Assembly: GCF_963674925.1 (NCBI RefSeq)
Contig: NZ_OY771649.1
Coordinates: forward strand, 248,001 to 312,000
DNA: 64,000 bases
Reading direction: 5' to 3'
Origin: an uncultured Draconibacterium sp.
Lineage (GTDB): Bacteria; Bacteroidota; Bacteroidia; Bacteroidales; Prolixibacteraceae
Both the position numbers and the translations under genes were made by a program. Below the pieces are notes generated by a model, which saw nothing but the letters and a program-made list of their open reading frames with translations, had not been told where the DNA came from and did no database searches. Shown here in pieces: positions 8,214 to 16,722 of this stretch (position 1 is its first letter; the number at the start of each line of letters is the position of its first letter).

Positions 8214-9086
8214 ATGAAAAAGATTTTAATTACTGGTTGCAGCTCGGGTTTTGGTTATTTATCAGCAAGGTATCTGGCAGAAAAAGGGCATCATGTTATT
8301 GCTTCTATGCGTAATATTGAAAGTAAAAACTTAGTACCGGCAACGGAACTTAGGGAATTTGCTAAAACAAATAACTACAAAATGGAGGTGATTGAAATGG
8401 ATGTTACCTCGGATGAAAGTGTAAAAAAGGCGTCGGCAAAACTTCCAACAATCGATGTATTAATAAACAATGCGGGTTTGGGGTATGGTGGTGCAATGGA
8501 AGCTTTCGCTCCTGATGCTGTACTGGCGCAGCTCGATTTAAACATTGTCGGAAATATTCGCGTTGCACAGGCGGTTCTGCCGGGTATGCGTGCGCAGAAA
8601 TCAGGACTTATCATTCAGCTGAGCTCTGTGGCCGGGCGTGGTGCATTTCCTGCTTTTGGCGTTTATAATGCGAGTAAATGGGGGGTAGAAGGGTTGAGCG
8701 AAGCCATGCGTTATGAGTTGGCTCCATTCGGAATTGATGTTGCCATTGTAGAACCCGGACCTTTTGAAACGAAATTTTTTGGGAATCTTGTTCAGGCAGA
8801 AAATGAAGAAGTGGCCAATGCCTATCAACATGTAAAAGAGTTTGCTGATGGTTTTGCAGCGAATGTTATGAATTTATTTGCCGATGAGAATGCGCCAACC
8901 GATCCGATGATTATCGTTCAGATTTTTGAAGATCTGATTAACGCAGAACCCGGAACCAGGCCTTTACGAACCATTGGAGGACTGGATTTTGGACTTCAAA
9001 AATTAAATGATGTGGTTGATCCAATCAGAAAAGAATTACTTGAAGGAATGGGTATTGCTGATTTGGATGGGGTAAAAATGCAATAG
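8214..9086 (+). CDS. Short-chain dehydrogenase/reductase (SDR)
   Basis: A 290-aa classical SDR. The Rossmann NAD(P) motif is TGCSSGFG near the N-terminus, NNAG follows strand 4, the catalytic Ser is in LSSVAG, and the catalytic Tyr/Lys pair is in YNASK. PG after strand 6 (VEPGPF) is present. The N-terminal SMR after strand 2 suggests NADP preference. The substrate is not evident. It starts at ATG 8214 and ends before a hairpin terminator, so it is a single-gene unit transcribed against its DUF190 and CrcB neighbours. Confidence 0.92.
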   Translation: MKKILITGCSSGFGYLSARYLAEKGHHVIASMRNIESKNLVPATELREFAKTNNYKMEVIEMDVTSDESVKKASAKLPTIDVLINNAGLGYGGAMEAFAPDAVLAQLDLNIVGNIRVAQAVLPGMRAQKSGLIIQLSSVAGRGAFPAFGVYNASKWGVEGLSEAMRYELAPFGIDVAIVEPGPFETKFFGNLVQAENEEVANAYQHVKEFADGFAANVMNLFADENAPTDPMIIVQIFEDLINAEPGTRPLRTIGGLDFGLQKLNDVVDPIRKELLEGMGIADLDGVKMQ

Positions 9087-9108
9087 TTTTGAAAATAAAT
9101 AAATAACA

Positions 9109-9148
9109 GGATCCGGGTTGCATAAAAGTGATTCGGATCTTATTTTTT
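9109..9148. terminator. Hairpin terminator between SDR and crcB
   Basis: GATCCG (9110-9115) and CGGATC (9134-9139) form the stem, and TTATTTTTT follows on the plus strand. It ends the SDR transcript and reaches the 3' end of crcB. Confidence 0.55.
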
Positions 9149-9530
9149 AATGAATGACTGCTCTTACCAAAATCATTCCCAGGTAAACAGCCAGCAGTCC
9201 AAAAAATAAACTTCCGCCGACGTTAAGCATAAATTGTCCATAGGTTTGTTCTTTTAACATCGTGAGATTATTGTAAGCAAACGACGAAAAGGTGGTAAAA
9301 CCGCCGCAAAATCCTACGGCCAGAAACATACGCCACTCGGCATTCAGCAGGTTGCCTTTTTGCGCCAGGGCGAACACAATGCCAATTATAAAACTACCGG
9401 CCATGTTGGCTACAAATGTTCCCCACGGAAAAGTGGTACTCATCCCTTTCTCCACAAATAGCTGAACCAGGTAACGTAAAACACTTCCGATAAAACCTCC
9501 GGTGCCAACTAGTAATATTGTTCGAAGCAT
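9147..9530 (-). CDS. crcB: Fluoride channel/exporter CrcB (Fluc)
   Basis: A 127-aa, four-helix membrane protein that expels fluoride as a dual-topology dimer. Family hallmarks are GGFIGSVLRY at the start, FPWGTFVANMAGSF, and GFCGGFTTFSSF with the two Phe that line the pore. I chose ATG 9530 because the upstream 25 residues are not part of the family and this start gives the normal length. No fluoride riboswitch is visible upstream. A DUF190 gene lies nearby on the same strand. Confidence 0.93.
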   Translation of the reverse strand: MLRTILLVGTGGFIGSVLRYLVQLFVEKGMSTTFPWGTFVANMAGSFIIGIVFALAQKGNLLNAEWRMFLAVGFCGGFTTFSSFAYNNLTMLKEQTYGQFMLNVGGSLFFGLLAVYLGMILVRAVIH

Positions 9531-9639
9531 TATTTTGTTTTTTGATATTAATTGATTGAATTTGTCATACAAATTAATTTCTATTTGTACAGCCAAGCCA
9601 AACAATCTGTTATTTTTAGACTTTCAAAAATAATAAAAA

Positions 9640-11067
9640 ATGCAGGTACGATATTTTTCTCTACTTTTTCTTCTGATTTTTAGTGGGCAGATCCTCGCTC
9701 AGAACAGTTTTAAATCGACAGTTGAAACATTGCTTCAGCAAGAAGATTACAAAAATGCTTCGGTAGGAATAAATGTGGTCGATCTAAATTCAGGAGAAAC
9801 TGTTTACAGCCTGGAACCCGAAAAATTGTTGGTTCCGGCTTCAACCATGAAGATGATCACTTCGGGAACCGCTTTGGAAATTTTAGGGGCTGATTACCGC
9901 TTTAAAACAAAAATTTCGTTTACCGGAAAAATCGATAAAGACGGCGCTTTAGATGGCGATTTAGTATTGATTGGCGGGGCAGATCCGGCTTTGGGATCGG
10001 AATATTTTCAGGATCATTATTTTGAGTTTCTGAAAAACTGGGCCAAACAGGTAAAAGCTTCAGGCATAAAAAAAGTAAACGGGAATTTAATTCTGGATGG
10101 TGGAATTTACGACACTGAACGAATTCCTGACAGCTGGGTTTGGGGCGATATTGGCAATTATTATGGTGCCGGACCCAATGCTTTTACGGTATTTGATAAT
10201 ATGTACCGAATAACATTTTCGTCGCCGAAAAAGGAAGGAAAGCTAACAAAGGTGACTCAAATCTATCCTAAAATTGATGGTTTGCAAATTGTTAACGAAG
10301 TACTTTCTGCTGATAATAACAGCGACAACGCCTATGTTTTTGGCGGCCCTTTTGACAAAAACAGAGTAATTCGTGGTACCATTCCGCGAAACCGTAAAGC
10401 TTTCACCATAAAAGCGTCTGTTCCCGATCCTGCCGAAGTTTTGGCCGATGCCTTTTTGCAGAATCTTTTATCCGAAGGTGTTTTTGTTGAGGGAGAAACA
10501 CGCTTCGGGAAAAATGTGAGCAATAAAACAACGTTGATCTTTACCCAGGAATCGCCAACATTAGCAGAAATTGCACAAGTACTGAACTATGAAAGTGTAA
10601 ACCTCTTTGCCGAACATTTTTTGAAGCAGATTGCCGTTGATAAAAATGGATTGGGAAACCGAAATGACGCTATTGATCTGGTTAAAGCCTATTGGGAAGA
10701 ACAGGGGCTTAGTATGGAAAACATTTTTATGGAGGACGGTAGCGGATTGTCTCACTTTAATGCCGTTTCTCCGGCATTCTTTACCCGCTTTTTAACACAA
10801 ATGGCATCAAACGATGCTTTTGTTGAGTCGTTGCCTGTAGCAGGTAAAGGAACTTTTAAACGTTTCGGCACCGAAAAACTACCCGGGAAAACTTTGCAGG
10901 CTAAAAGCGGCTCGATGACGCGTGTACGTTGTTATTCTGGCTATTTGACCACAGACAATGGAAACAAACTGGTATTCTCATTTATGTTTAACCATTTCGG
11001 TGGATCGCACACTGCATTGATTAAGGAAATTGAGCAACTTTTTATCCAGCTAAAAGAAAACTATTAG
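9640..11067 (+). CDS. dacB: D-alanyl-D-alanine carboxypeptidase/endopeptidase, PBP4 type (peptidase S13)
   Basis: A 475-aa periplasmic low-molecular-weight penicillin-binding protein that trims or opens peptidoglycan cross-links. The signal peptide runs to ...GQILAQ. The three penicillin-binding motifs are intact: S68-TM-K71, S319-V-N321, and K422-S-G424. The ~250 residues between the first and second motif carry the S13-family inserted domains. The start at ATG 9640 gives the signal peptide directly. It is the last gene before the eCIS operon, separated from it by 280 bp. Confidence 0.93.
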   Translation: MQVRYFSLLFLLIFSGQILAQNSFKSTVETLLQQEDYKNASVGINVVDLNSGETVYSLEPEKLLVPASTMKMITSGTALEILGADYRFKTKISFTGKIDKDGALDGDLVLIGGADPALGSEYFQDHYFEFLKNWAKQVKASGIKKVNGNLILDGGIYDTERIPDSWVWGDIGNYYGAGPNAFTVFDNMYRITFSSPKKEGKLTKVTQIYPKIDGLQIVNEVLSADNNSDNAYVFGGPFDKNRVIRGTIPRNRKAFTIKASVPDPAEVLADAFLQNLLSEGVFVEGETRFGKNVSNKTTLIFTQESPTLAEIAQVLNYESVNLFAEHFLKQIAVDKNGLGNRNDAIDLVKAYWEEQGLSMENIFMEDGSGLSHFNAVSPAFFTRFLTQMASNDAFVESLPVAGKGTFKRFGTEKLPGKTLQAKSGSMTRVRCYSGYLTTDNGNKLVFSFMFNHFGGSHTALIKEIEQLFIQLKENY

Positions 11068-11347
11068 CGTCATATCTTTCTTAATAATCATTTCTATTGT
11101 TAATAATCATTTTGTAAATTATTGATTGTTAGTATTTAAGATGTGTTGTCTTATTTAGATTTAGTTTAAGTGTTGACTTATAACTCTTATTGTCGTAACT
11201 TGTCTTCACCATTAAATGATTGAAACTCCTAAAAGTTTCAATAAATACAGAAGATAATAACCACAGCCCTTTTTTTATAGGATTCCTTCTTTAAGGACGC
11301 AAATAACTATGTTTTACTTGTAAATAGTAGAAACTGAAAAGGTGATT
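11068..11347 (+). promoter_or_regulatory. Upstream region of the eCIS operon, with an inverted repeat
   Basis: A 280-bp AT-rich region. It contains a 13-bp direct repeat TTAATAATCATTT (11081-11093 and 11100-11112) and a 24-bp inverted repeat, ATTGAAACT (11219-11227) / AGTTTCAAT (11234-11242). No perfect TAnnTTTG promoter is seen; TATGTTTT at 11308-11315 is the closest match. It must hold the promoter of the injection-system operon, since the genes downstream are tightly packed. Confidence 0.45.
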
Positions 11348-11941
11348 ATGGTTTACGAAACTCTTCAAATTCTCAAAGAACAACTGGAGAAATATCTGGA
11401 CGATGCCGGATTGGGAAAGATTGTCGTTCTGGAAAATCTTGCGCTGTTAGATTCCGGAACCGATAAAGCCAAAAATCTGGAAGGAAAGGTGATTATCTCT
11501 TTGTTGAGTGTTCAGGAAGAATCAACGTTAAAAAACCTTCCCACAAGTCATGTGGTTAATAATAAAGCCGAATATTATAATCCGGCAGTCAATATTAACC
11601 TCTTTTTTATGGTTAGTGCCAATTGCGACTTTTATTCCAATTCATTGATCAGCATTACAAAAACACTTGAGTATTTCCAGGGGAAAAAGGTTTTTACCGC
11701 ACAAAATACGGTGTATAACCGCTCGAACCTGTCGATGCAGGAACTCGATGATTTTAAGTTTGTTGTAGATCTTTATACTCCGGGTTTCGAGGTGTGGAAT
11801 CACATATGGGGAACCCACGGCGGGCGCCAGTTACCCTCGGTAATCTATAAAGTACAACTGCTACAGGTTGACCGACGCAAGAAACAAGCAGGCACAGAAC
11901 TAATAACAAAAATAAAAGGAACCCTAAAGGATATTAATTAA
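11348..11941 (+). CDS. eCIS tail terminator/cap-type protein (DUF4255, Pvc16-like)
   Basis: A 197-aa protein of the DUF4255/Pvc16 N-terminal family, which caps the distal end of the tube and sheath in Afp/PVC particles. Matching features are the N-terminal helix (YETLQILKEQLEKYL), the central LSVQEES block and the PAVNINLFFMVSANC strand. I use ATG 11348, two codons inside a GTG alternative; AAAGGTG lies just upstream. The stop overlaps the next ATG by one base (TAATG), so the two are translationally coupled. In Afp this gene is last; here it opens the operon, as in several Bacteroidota loci. Confidence 0.85.
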   Translation: MVYETLQILKEQLEKYLDDAGLGKIVVLENLALLDSGTDKAKNLEGKVIISLLSVQEESTLKNLPTSHVVNNKAEYYNPAVNINLFFMVSANCDFYSNSLISITKTLEYFQGKKVFTAQNTVYNRSNLSMQELDDFKFVVDLYTPGFEVWNHIWGTHGGRQLPSVIYKVQLLQVDRRKKQAGTELITKIKGTLKDIN

Positions 11942-12816
11942 TGAGCTTTTCATCCATATATAAGCCTTTATTCGGTGTAAATATTTTACACAAATACTTC
12001 CTGAATAAAGGAACTGAAGATTATTTCAGTATGTCTGATGTTGAAAAAGAAAAACAATTGGCCGGCTATCCTCTTTCCGACCTCTTTTCTATCGTTCCTT
12101 CAGCAAATACCAGCCAAAGACTTAACGGTCATAAATTAATCCTCAAAAACACCAACCGGGGTTTTATGGTCTGGACAAAAGTATCAGAGAGCGACACTAA
12201 CAGTCCCTTTATTCCATTAGATGGCTCTCTGGACTTCACTTTTTTGCTGAAAACTTTTAACAGCACATTCAATCACTTTACACAAGTCGGATTGTCGAAT
12301 GCCGGTCATTTGTTTTTCTTTTCCAATAATCGTTTATCAACTGAAGATCCTGGTTTCCCTATGATCAAAAAATCGAATAGCAACGCTGCAATCGACGATA
12401 CCTACCGATTAAATGCAGAGAGTATTAAAAATGAAATGCAGCAACTATCGCCTGAAGAACAAAACAATCTGATCGGTATTATCCGAATTGGAATGATGGG
12501 TGAAAACGGCTCGTATAACGTAATTAAACCAAACGGGACCTTGCGAAATGATCCGCTCGAATTCAATATTGTTTTTGCCAACCGGAAAACAACGTGGCGC
12601 TATTTTTTTAACGCCAACCAGCAAACGCATAACAACGACGATGTTAAAAAGGAAAACGGAAATGGCCGCCAGTTGGTAACAAAAACAGAGCATCCGCTAA
12701 CTGCACAAGGTTTTATCAGCATAAAATTGGGAGATCAGGAATTGCCTAATCCCGATGTGCTGCGAATAAATGCAAACAGCACATTCACAAAAATATACTC
12801 AGAAATATACATGTAA
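11941..12816 (+). CDS. Unrecognised eCIS-locus protein (291 aa)
   Basis: I do not recognise a family. It has no signal peptide or membrane segment. It reads as a mixed alpha/beta soluble protein, with a Trp/Phe-rich middle (GFMVWTKV, LDFTFLLKTF, HLFFFSNN) and a C-terminal beta-rich stretch. It is translationally coupled to the Pvc16-like gene and sits directly before the sheath, so a structural role at the distal end (cap adaptor or terminator partner) or in sheath assembly is a fair guess. The ATG at 11941 shares a base with the upstream stop. Confidence 0.7.
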   Translation: MSFSSIYKPLFGVNILHKYFLNKGTEDYFSMSDVEKEKQLAGYPLSDLFSIVPSANTSQRLNGHKLILKNTNRGFMVWTKVSESDTNSPFIPLDGSLDFTFLLKTFNSTFNHFTQVGLSNAGHLFFFSNNRLSTEDPGFPMIKKSNSNAAIDDTYRLNAESIKNEMQQLSPEEQNNLIGIIRIGMMGENGSYNVIKPNGTLRNDPLEFNIVFANRKTTWRYFFNANQQTHNNDDVKKENGNGRQLVTKTEHPLTAQGFISIKLGDQELPNPDVLRINANSTFTKIYSEIYM

Positions 12817-12836
12817 CACATTAAATCAAAACAGTT

Positions 12837-14924
12837 ATGGCAACAACTTACAAAACACCGGGCGTTTACATCGAGGAAATTTCGAAATTGCCTCCATCGG
12901 TAGCGCAAGTTGAAACAGCTATCCCTGCTTTTATTGGTTATACTGAAAAAGCGACCAATAAAATAAAAGGCGATCTTAAAGGTGTTCCCACAAGAATTAC
13001 CTCGATGCTGGAATTTGAAACTTATTTTGGCACTGCAAAACCTGAAACTTCCATTGGAATTACGATTAATGATACCCTCTTGAATGGTGTAACAAAACGC
13101 GATCTGGTGGTAACACAGCCCGCATCAAGGGAACCTTTCCTGATGTATTATTCATTGCAACTTTATTTCGCCAATGGCGGCGGGCCTTGTTACATTGTTT
13201 CGGTTGGCCGCTACGGAACCGATTTGGATGACGATGACACCCAGGTAACCTCCATCAACAATTCGGATGATTTTAACGACGGATTGGCCGAGGTAGCCAA
13301 AGTAGATGAGGTTACTTTACTGCTATTTCCTGATGCGACAGCACTTTCAACTCCATCAGAATTTTACAGCCTGTACAACGATGCTTTGGCGCAGTGTAAT
13401 AAACTTCAGGATCGGTTTACAATTATCGATACGCTGAGTTATGATGCAGCCAGCCCGACGGATTCAAACATTGCCGATTTGCGAAAGTTTATCAGTTCCG
13501 ATAAAGCTTACCTGAAATACGGTGCGGCTTATTATCCGTTTCTGAAAACAATTCTGAATTATCAGTTTGATGCAAAAAAGATTATCGTTTCACATTATTC
13601 TTACGATGCTACCGCTTATGAAACCATCGATGCCAATGTAACGGCTATTGAAAGTCCTGCATCGGGATTGCCGGCTACGGTGGGTGATTTAGTGGATCTT
13701 ACAACCACGCCCGGAGATATCTCAGGAGCAGTGAGCGACGTACTGTTGCAAATGTACAGTGCCAGTGGCTTCGATCTGGGAGGAACTTTTTCGAGCGACA
13801 GTACCAAAAAAACAGCGTTCCTGGAGGTGGTGGAAACCTTGCTCGGATCACTTGGCGAACTCAATGATTTTAAAACAAAACTGAACACCGAAGCCAAAGC
13901 AGCTTCAGATACCATTTCGGATGAAGACCAGACAATTGCCGACGGTATTGATGCAGCACTTATTGCGTTTAATGCCGATTTTGAAGGTGCAGGAAAAATC
14001 GATGAGGTCTACAGTAACCTGAAGGAGTTGTTTGTAAAAATGCAAAACGCCGATACTTCTACAAAAATCAAAAACCTGTTGGATGTAAATGCTGTAAACT
14101 TCGATGCAGAACTGAAAAAGCTTGAAGAATACACGCCGCTGAATACGCAAACAGGCATTACATCAAACTTCGATGCTTTTGCAAATGTGGTTCCCAACAT
14201 GAACGCGCTGATTACCGAGATCAGAAAAGTAGAAGGCAAAGACAAAAATAATGGTGCCATGAACGGACGTAGTTTGAATGCCGTTGAACAGGTTGACGAT
14301 GCAACATACAATAAAATTCTTACCGAGATTGGAAACCTGCCGCTTGAATTACCACCAAGTGCCGCCATGGCTGGTGTTTATGCCCGTGTTGATGGCGAGC
14401 GTGGTGTTTGGAAAGCACCCGCGAATGTGAGCCTGAATTACGTTTCGGGGTTAACGGTTAAGGTAACCAACGATGTTCAGGACGACCTGAATGTGCATAC
14501 ACAAGGTGGAAAATCCATTAATGCAATCCGGGCTTTCACCGGCAAAGGAATACTCGTTTGGGGGGCACGAACACTGGCAGGTAACGACAACGAGTGGCGT
14601 TACATTTCTGTTCGTCGTTTCTTTAATATGGTGGAAGAGTCGGTACAAAAAGCAACCGGCGTTTTCGTTTTCGAACCCAACGATGCAAATACCTGGGTGA
14701 AAGTAAAAGCCATGATCGACAATTACCTGGTGAATCAGTGGAAAGCCGGAGCATTGGCAGGTACAACACCTAAGCAGGCTTTTTATGTGAAAGTTGGCCT
14801 GGGAGAAACAATGACCGCGCAAGACATTCTCAACGGATATATGATTATCGAGATTGGTATGGCAGCGGTTCGTCCGGCCGAATTCATCGTGCTGAGATTC
14901 TCTCATAAAATGCAGGAGATTTAA
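12837..14924 (+). CDS. Contractile sheath protein
   Basis: A 695-aa tail-sheath protein that contracts to drive the tube. The N-terminus (TYKTPGVYIEEISKLPPSV) and C-terminus (MAAVRPAEFIVLRFSHKMQ) are typical of eCIS and phage sheaths. The first ~200 and last ~190 residues form the conserved sheath core. Between them lies a large insertion (roughly residues 260-500) rich in Asp, Ala and Thr with predicted helices, probably surface exposed. This is the only sheath gene, whereas Afp and PVC encode three, so the whole sheath should be a homopolymer. Confidence 0.93.
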   Translation: MATTYKTPGVYIEEISKLPPSVAQVETAIPAFIGYTEKATNKIKGDLKGVPTRITSMLEFETYFGTAKPETSIGITINDTLLNGVTKRDLVVTQPASREPFLMYYSLQLYFANGGGPCYIVSVGRYGTDLDDDDTQVTSINNSDDFNDGLAEVAKVDEVTLLLFPDATALSTPSEFYSLYNDALAQCNKLQDRFTIIDTLSYDAASPTDSNIADLRKFISSDKAYLKYGAAYYPFLKTILNYQFDAKKIIVSHYSYDATAYETIDANVTAIESPASGLPATVGDLVDLTTTPGDISGAVSDVLLQMYSASGFDLGGTFSSDSTKKTAFLEVVETLLGSLGELNDFKTKLNTEAKAASDTISDEDQTIADGIDAALIAFNADFEGAGKIDEVYSNLKELFVKMQNADTSTKIKNLLDVNAVNFDAELKKLEEYTPLNTQTGITSNFDAFANVVPNMNALITEIRKVEGKDKNNGAMNGRSLNAVEQVDDATYNKILTEIGNLPLELPPSAAMAGVYARVDGERGVWKAPANVSLNYVSGLTVKVTNDVQDDLNVHTQGGKSINAIRAFTGKGILVWGARTLAGNDNEWRYISVRRFFNMVEESVQKATGVFVFEPNDANTWVKVKAMIDNYLVNQWKAGALAGTTPKQAFYVKVGLGETMTAQDILNGYMIIEIGMAAVRPAEFIVLRFSHKMQEI

Positions 14925-14951
14925 ATCAACAAAACTTTAAAAGAATAAATT

Positions 14952-15398
14952 ATGGCAACTACATATCCATTACCAAAGTTTCATTTTAAGGTGAGCTTTG
15001 GCGACACCGAGTTTAACTGCACCGAAGTTTCTGGCCTCGATTTCGAACGCGAAGTGATTGAGTACCGCGCCGGTGCCGATGCCGAATACCATAAAAGCAA
15101 ACAACCCGGTTTGTCGAAATACAGCAACATTACATTAAAACGCGGAACCTTTGCCGATAAGGGACGCGAGTACTACGAAAAATGGGTGAAAACCGTTTAT
15201 TTCCAGGAAGAAGGCGAGAAATATCGTGGCGATCTGGTAATCAGTTTGTTGAATGAAAGTCACGAGCCGGTGGTGAGCTGGAAAGCGATCAATGCCTACA
15301 TCACCAAAATTCAGGCTACCGATTTTAAAGCCGATGGAAACGAAATTGCGATTGAAACCGCCGAGTTCGTTCATGAAAAACTCACTATGATAGAATGA
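14952..15398 (+). CDS. Inner tube protein 1 (gp19/Hcp-like)
   Basis: A 148-aa protein of the T4 gp19-like tube family, whose hexamers stack to form the rigid inner tube. It shows the family pattern: N-terminal strand (FHFKVSFGD), VSGLDFEREVIEYR, the NITLKRGTF strand, and the C-terminal IAIETAEFVHEKL. Highest similarity by eye is to Afp1/Pvc1. It overlaps the second tube gene by 4 nt (ATGA). Confidence 0.92.
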   Translation: MATTYPLPKFHFKVSFGDTEFNCTEVSGLDFEREVIEYRAGADAEYHKSKQPGLSKYSNITLKRGTFADKGREYYEKWVKTVYFQEEGEKYRGDLVISLLNESHEPVVSWKAINAYITKIQATDFKADGNEIAIETAEFVHEKLTMIE

Positions 15399-15835
15399 GC
15401 GAATTCCATCCACCCATAGGATTTCATTTCAGCGTTGAGTTTCCTGATATCTCTTCCAGTAACGGTGATCAGCGTTTTCAGTCGGTTGCAGGACTGACTG
15501 TAGACGTGGATACCGAGGAAATTGCCGAAGGGGGAGAAAACCGGTTTAAACACAAAGTTCCGGTTCGGACCAAGTATCCAAACCTGGTTTTGAAACGCGG
15601 ATTACTGGTGGATTCGGAGGTGATAAAATGGTGTCGCGATGCGGTAGAAAACTTCAGCTTTAAGCCCACCAACCTGGTGGTGAAACTGCTGAATGAAGAA
15701 CATGAGCCGCTGATGAGCTGGAACGTCGTTCATGCCTACCCGGTAAAATGGAGCATGAGCGACTTTAATGCCGAAGAAAGTAAACTGGCCATCGAAACGC
15801 TGGAACTGACTTATAACTATTTCAACGTAATATAA
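15395..15835 (+). CDS. Inner tube protein 2 (tube initiator type, Afp5-like)
   Basis: A 146-aa paralogue of the preceding tube protein. It shares the N-terminal FHFSVEFPD strand, QSVAGLTVDV, the LVLKRGLL strand and a C-terminal IETLELTYNYF. In Afp/PVC the second tube gene (Afp5) forms the ring that joins the baseplate spike to the tube; that role is inferred here from order and relatedness. Starts in the stop of tube protein 1. Confidence 0.88.
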   Translation: MSEFHPPIGFHFSVEFPDISSSNGDQRFQSVAGLTVDVDTEEIAEGGENRFKHKVPVRTKYPNLVLKRGLLVDSEVIKWCRDAVENFSFKPTNLVVKLLNEEHEPLMSWNVVHAYPVKWSMSDFNAEESKLAIETLELTYNYFNVI

Positions 15836-15837
15836 TT

Positions 15838-15999
15838 ATGCCGATAGAAATTAAGGAATTACATATCAAGATCAATGTTTCCGGCGATTCGGAACAATCA
15901 CGTAATGGTGGCGGTGAAGAGGAAAGCTCAAAAGAGAAGATCATTGAAGTCTGTGTGGAACAGGTGATGGAAATATTATCGAAAAAAGAGGAACGCTGA
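15838..15999 (+). CDS. DUF5908-like mini protein (53 aa)
   Basis: A very short gene between the second tube gene and the LysM gene, 2 nt from the former and 1 nt from the latter. It starts PIEIKELHIKINV, continues through an acidic Gly/Ser/Glu linker and ends in an amphipathic helix (KIIEVCVEQVMEILSKKEE). Small proteins with this opening are known as DUF5908 and occur at this position in eCIS loci. Function is unknown; an assembly or baseplate accessory role (Afp6 position) is inferred. Confidence 0.75.
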   Translation: MPIEIKELHIKINVSGDSEQSRNGGGEEESSKEKIIEVCVEQVMEILSKKEER

Positions 16000-16000
16000 T

Positions 16001-16720
16001 ATGTCGGGAGAACTTACAAAACTGAAGATAAAAGCATACCGCGACGAACAGTTCAACAACGAAGTCGCCAATGGCGAATTTCAAACTTTATTGAATCCGG
16101 AAAAGTATGTTTTCAAGTATAAGGTGGAGCAAAACAAACAGCAGGCGTCGGGAACGAGTTCTTCTTCGCCGCGTTATAATCGCACACCACCCGAAGATCT
16201 GGAGCTGGAGTTTATTTTCGACAGGACCGGAGTCCTTGTGAATTACGGTAATCCTGCAACTGCTGATGACAACGAACTTTCGGTGGATAAAGGAAACGGG
16301 ATAAAGGAAGATATTGATCAGTTTAAACGGGTGGTTTTTGATTACAACGGCGACGAGCACCGCCCTAATTACCTGGTCATTTTGTGGGGAACGCTTTTGT
16401 TCAAAGGAGTTTTAACCGAAGTCGACATCACCTTTAAACTGTTTAAATCCGATGGTACGCCGCTACGTGCCACAGCCAACGCAAAATTTAAAGGTTTTGT
16501 TGAAGATACTTTGCGGGTGGCTACCGAGAACAATAATTCGCCCGATCTTACCCACATTAGGGAAGTGAAAGAAGGCGATACCCTGCCTTTGATGACCCAC
16601 CGGATTTACGGCGACTCGAAGTATTACCTCGAAGTGGCGAAAGCAAATCGAATCACCAATTTTAGAAAATTGAAGGTAGGACAGAAAATATTCTTTCCTC
16701 CAATCCAAAAAGTATCATAA
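16001..16720 (+). CDS. LysM-containing baseplate/tube adaptor (Afp7-like)
   Basis: A 239-aa protein. The N-terminal ~180 residues match the Afp7/phage gp53-type baseplate family (GEFQTLLNPEKYVFKYKV, LEFIFDRTG, WGTLLFKGVLTEVDITF). The C-terminal ~50 residues form a LysM fold (VKEGDTLPLMTHRIYGD, ending VGQKIFFPP). In related systems this protein fits between tube and spike, and LysM binds inside the particle rather than the cell wall. The start at ATG 16001 lies one base after the mini-gene stop. Confidence 0.9.
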   Translation: MSGELTKLKIKAYRDEQFNNEVANGEFQTLLNPEKYVFKYKVEQNKQQASGTSSSSPRYNRTPPEDLELEFIFDRTGVLVNYGNPATADDNELSVDKGNGIKEDIDQFKRVVFDYNGDEHRPNYLVILWGTLLFKGVLTEVDITFKLFKSDGTPLRATANAKFKGFVEDTLRVATENNNSPDLTHIREVKEGDTLPLMTHRIYGDSKYYLEVAKANRITNFRKLKVGQKIFFPPIQKVS

Positions 16721-16722
16721 AT

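Noticed and set aside
9531..9639. Fluoride riboswitch before crcB
   Set aside because: The short AT-rich leader lacks the conserved pseudoknot core.
13616..14368. Minus-strand frames opposite the sheath insertion
   Set aside because: They run through sheath coding sequence that is continuous and needed for the protein.
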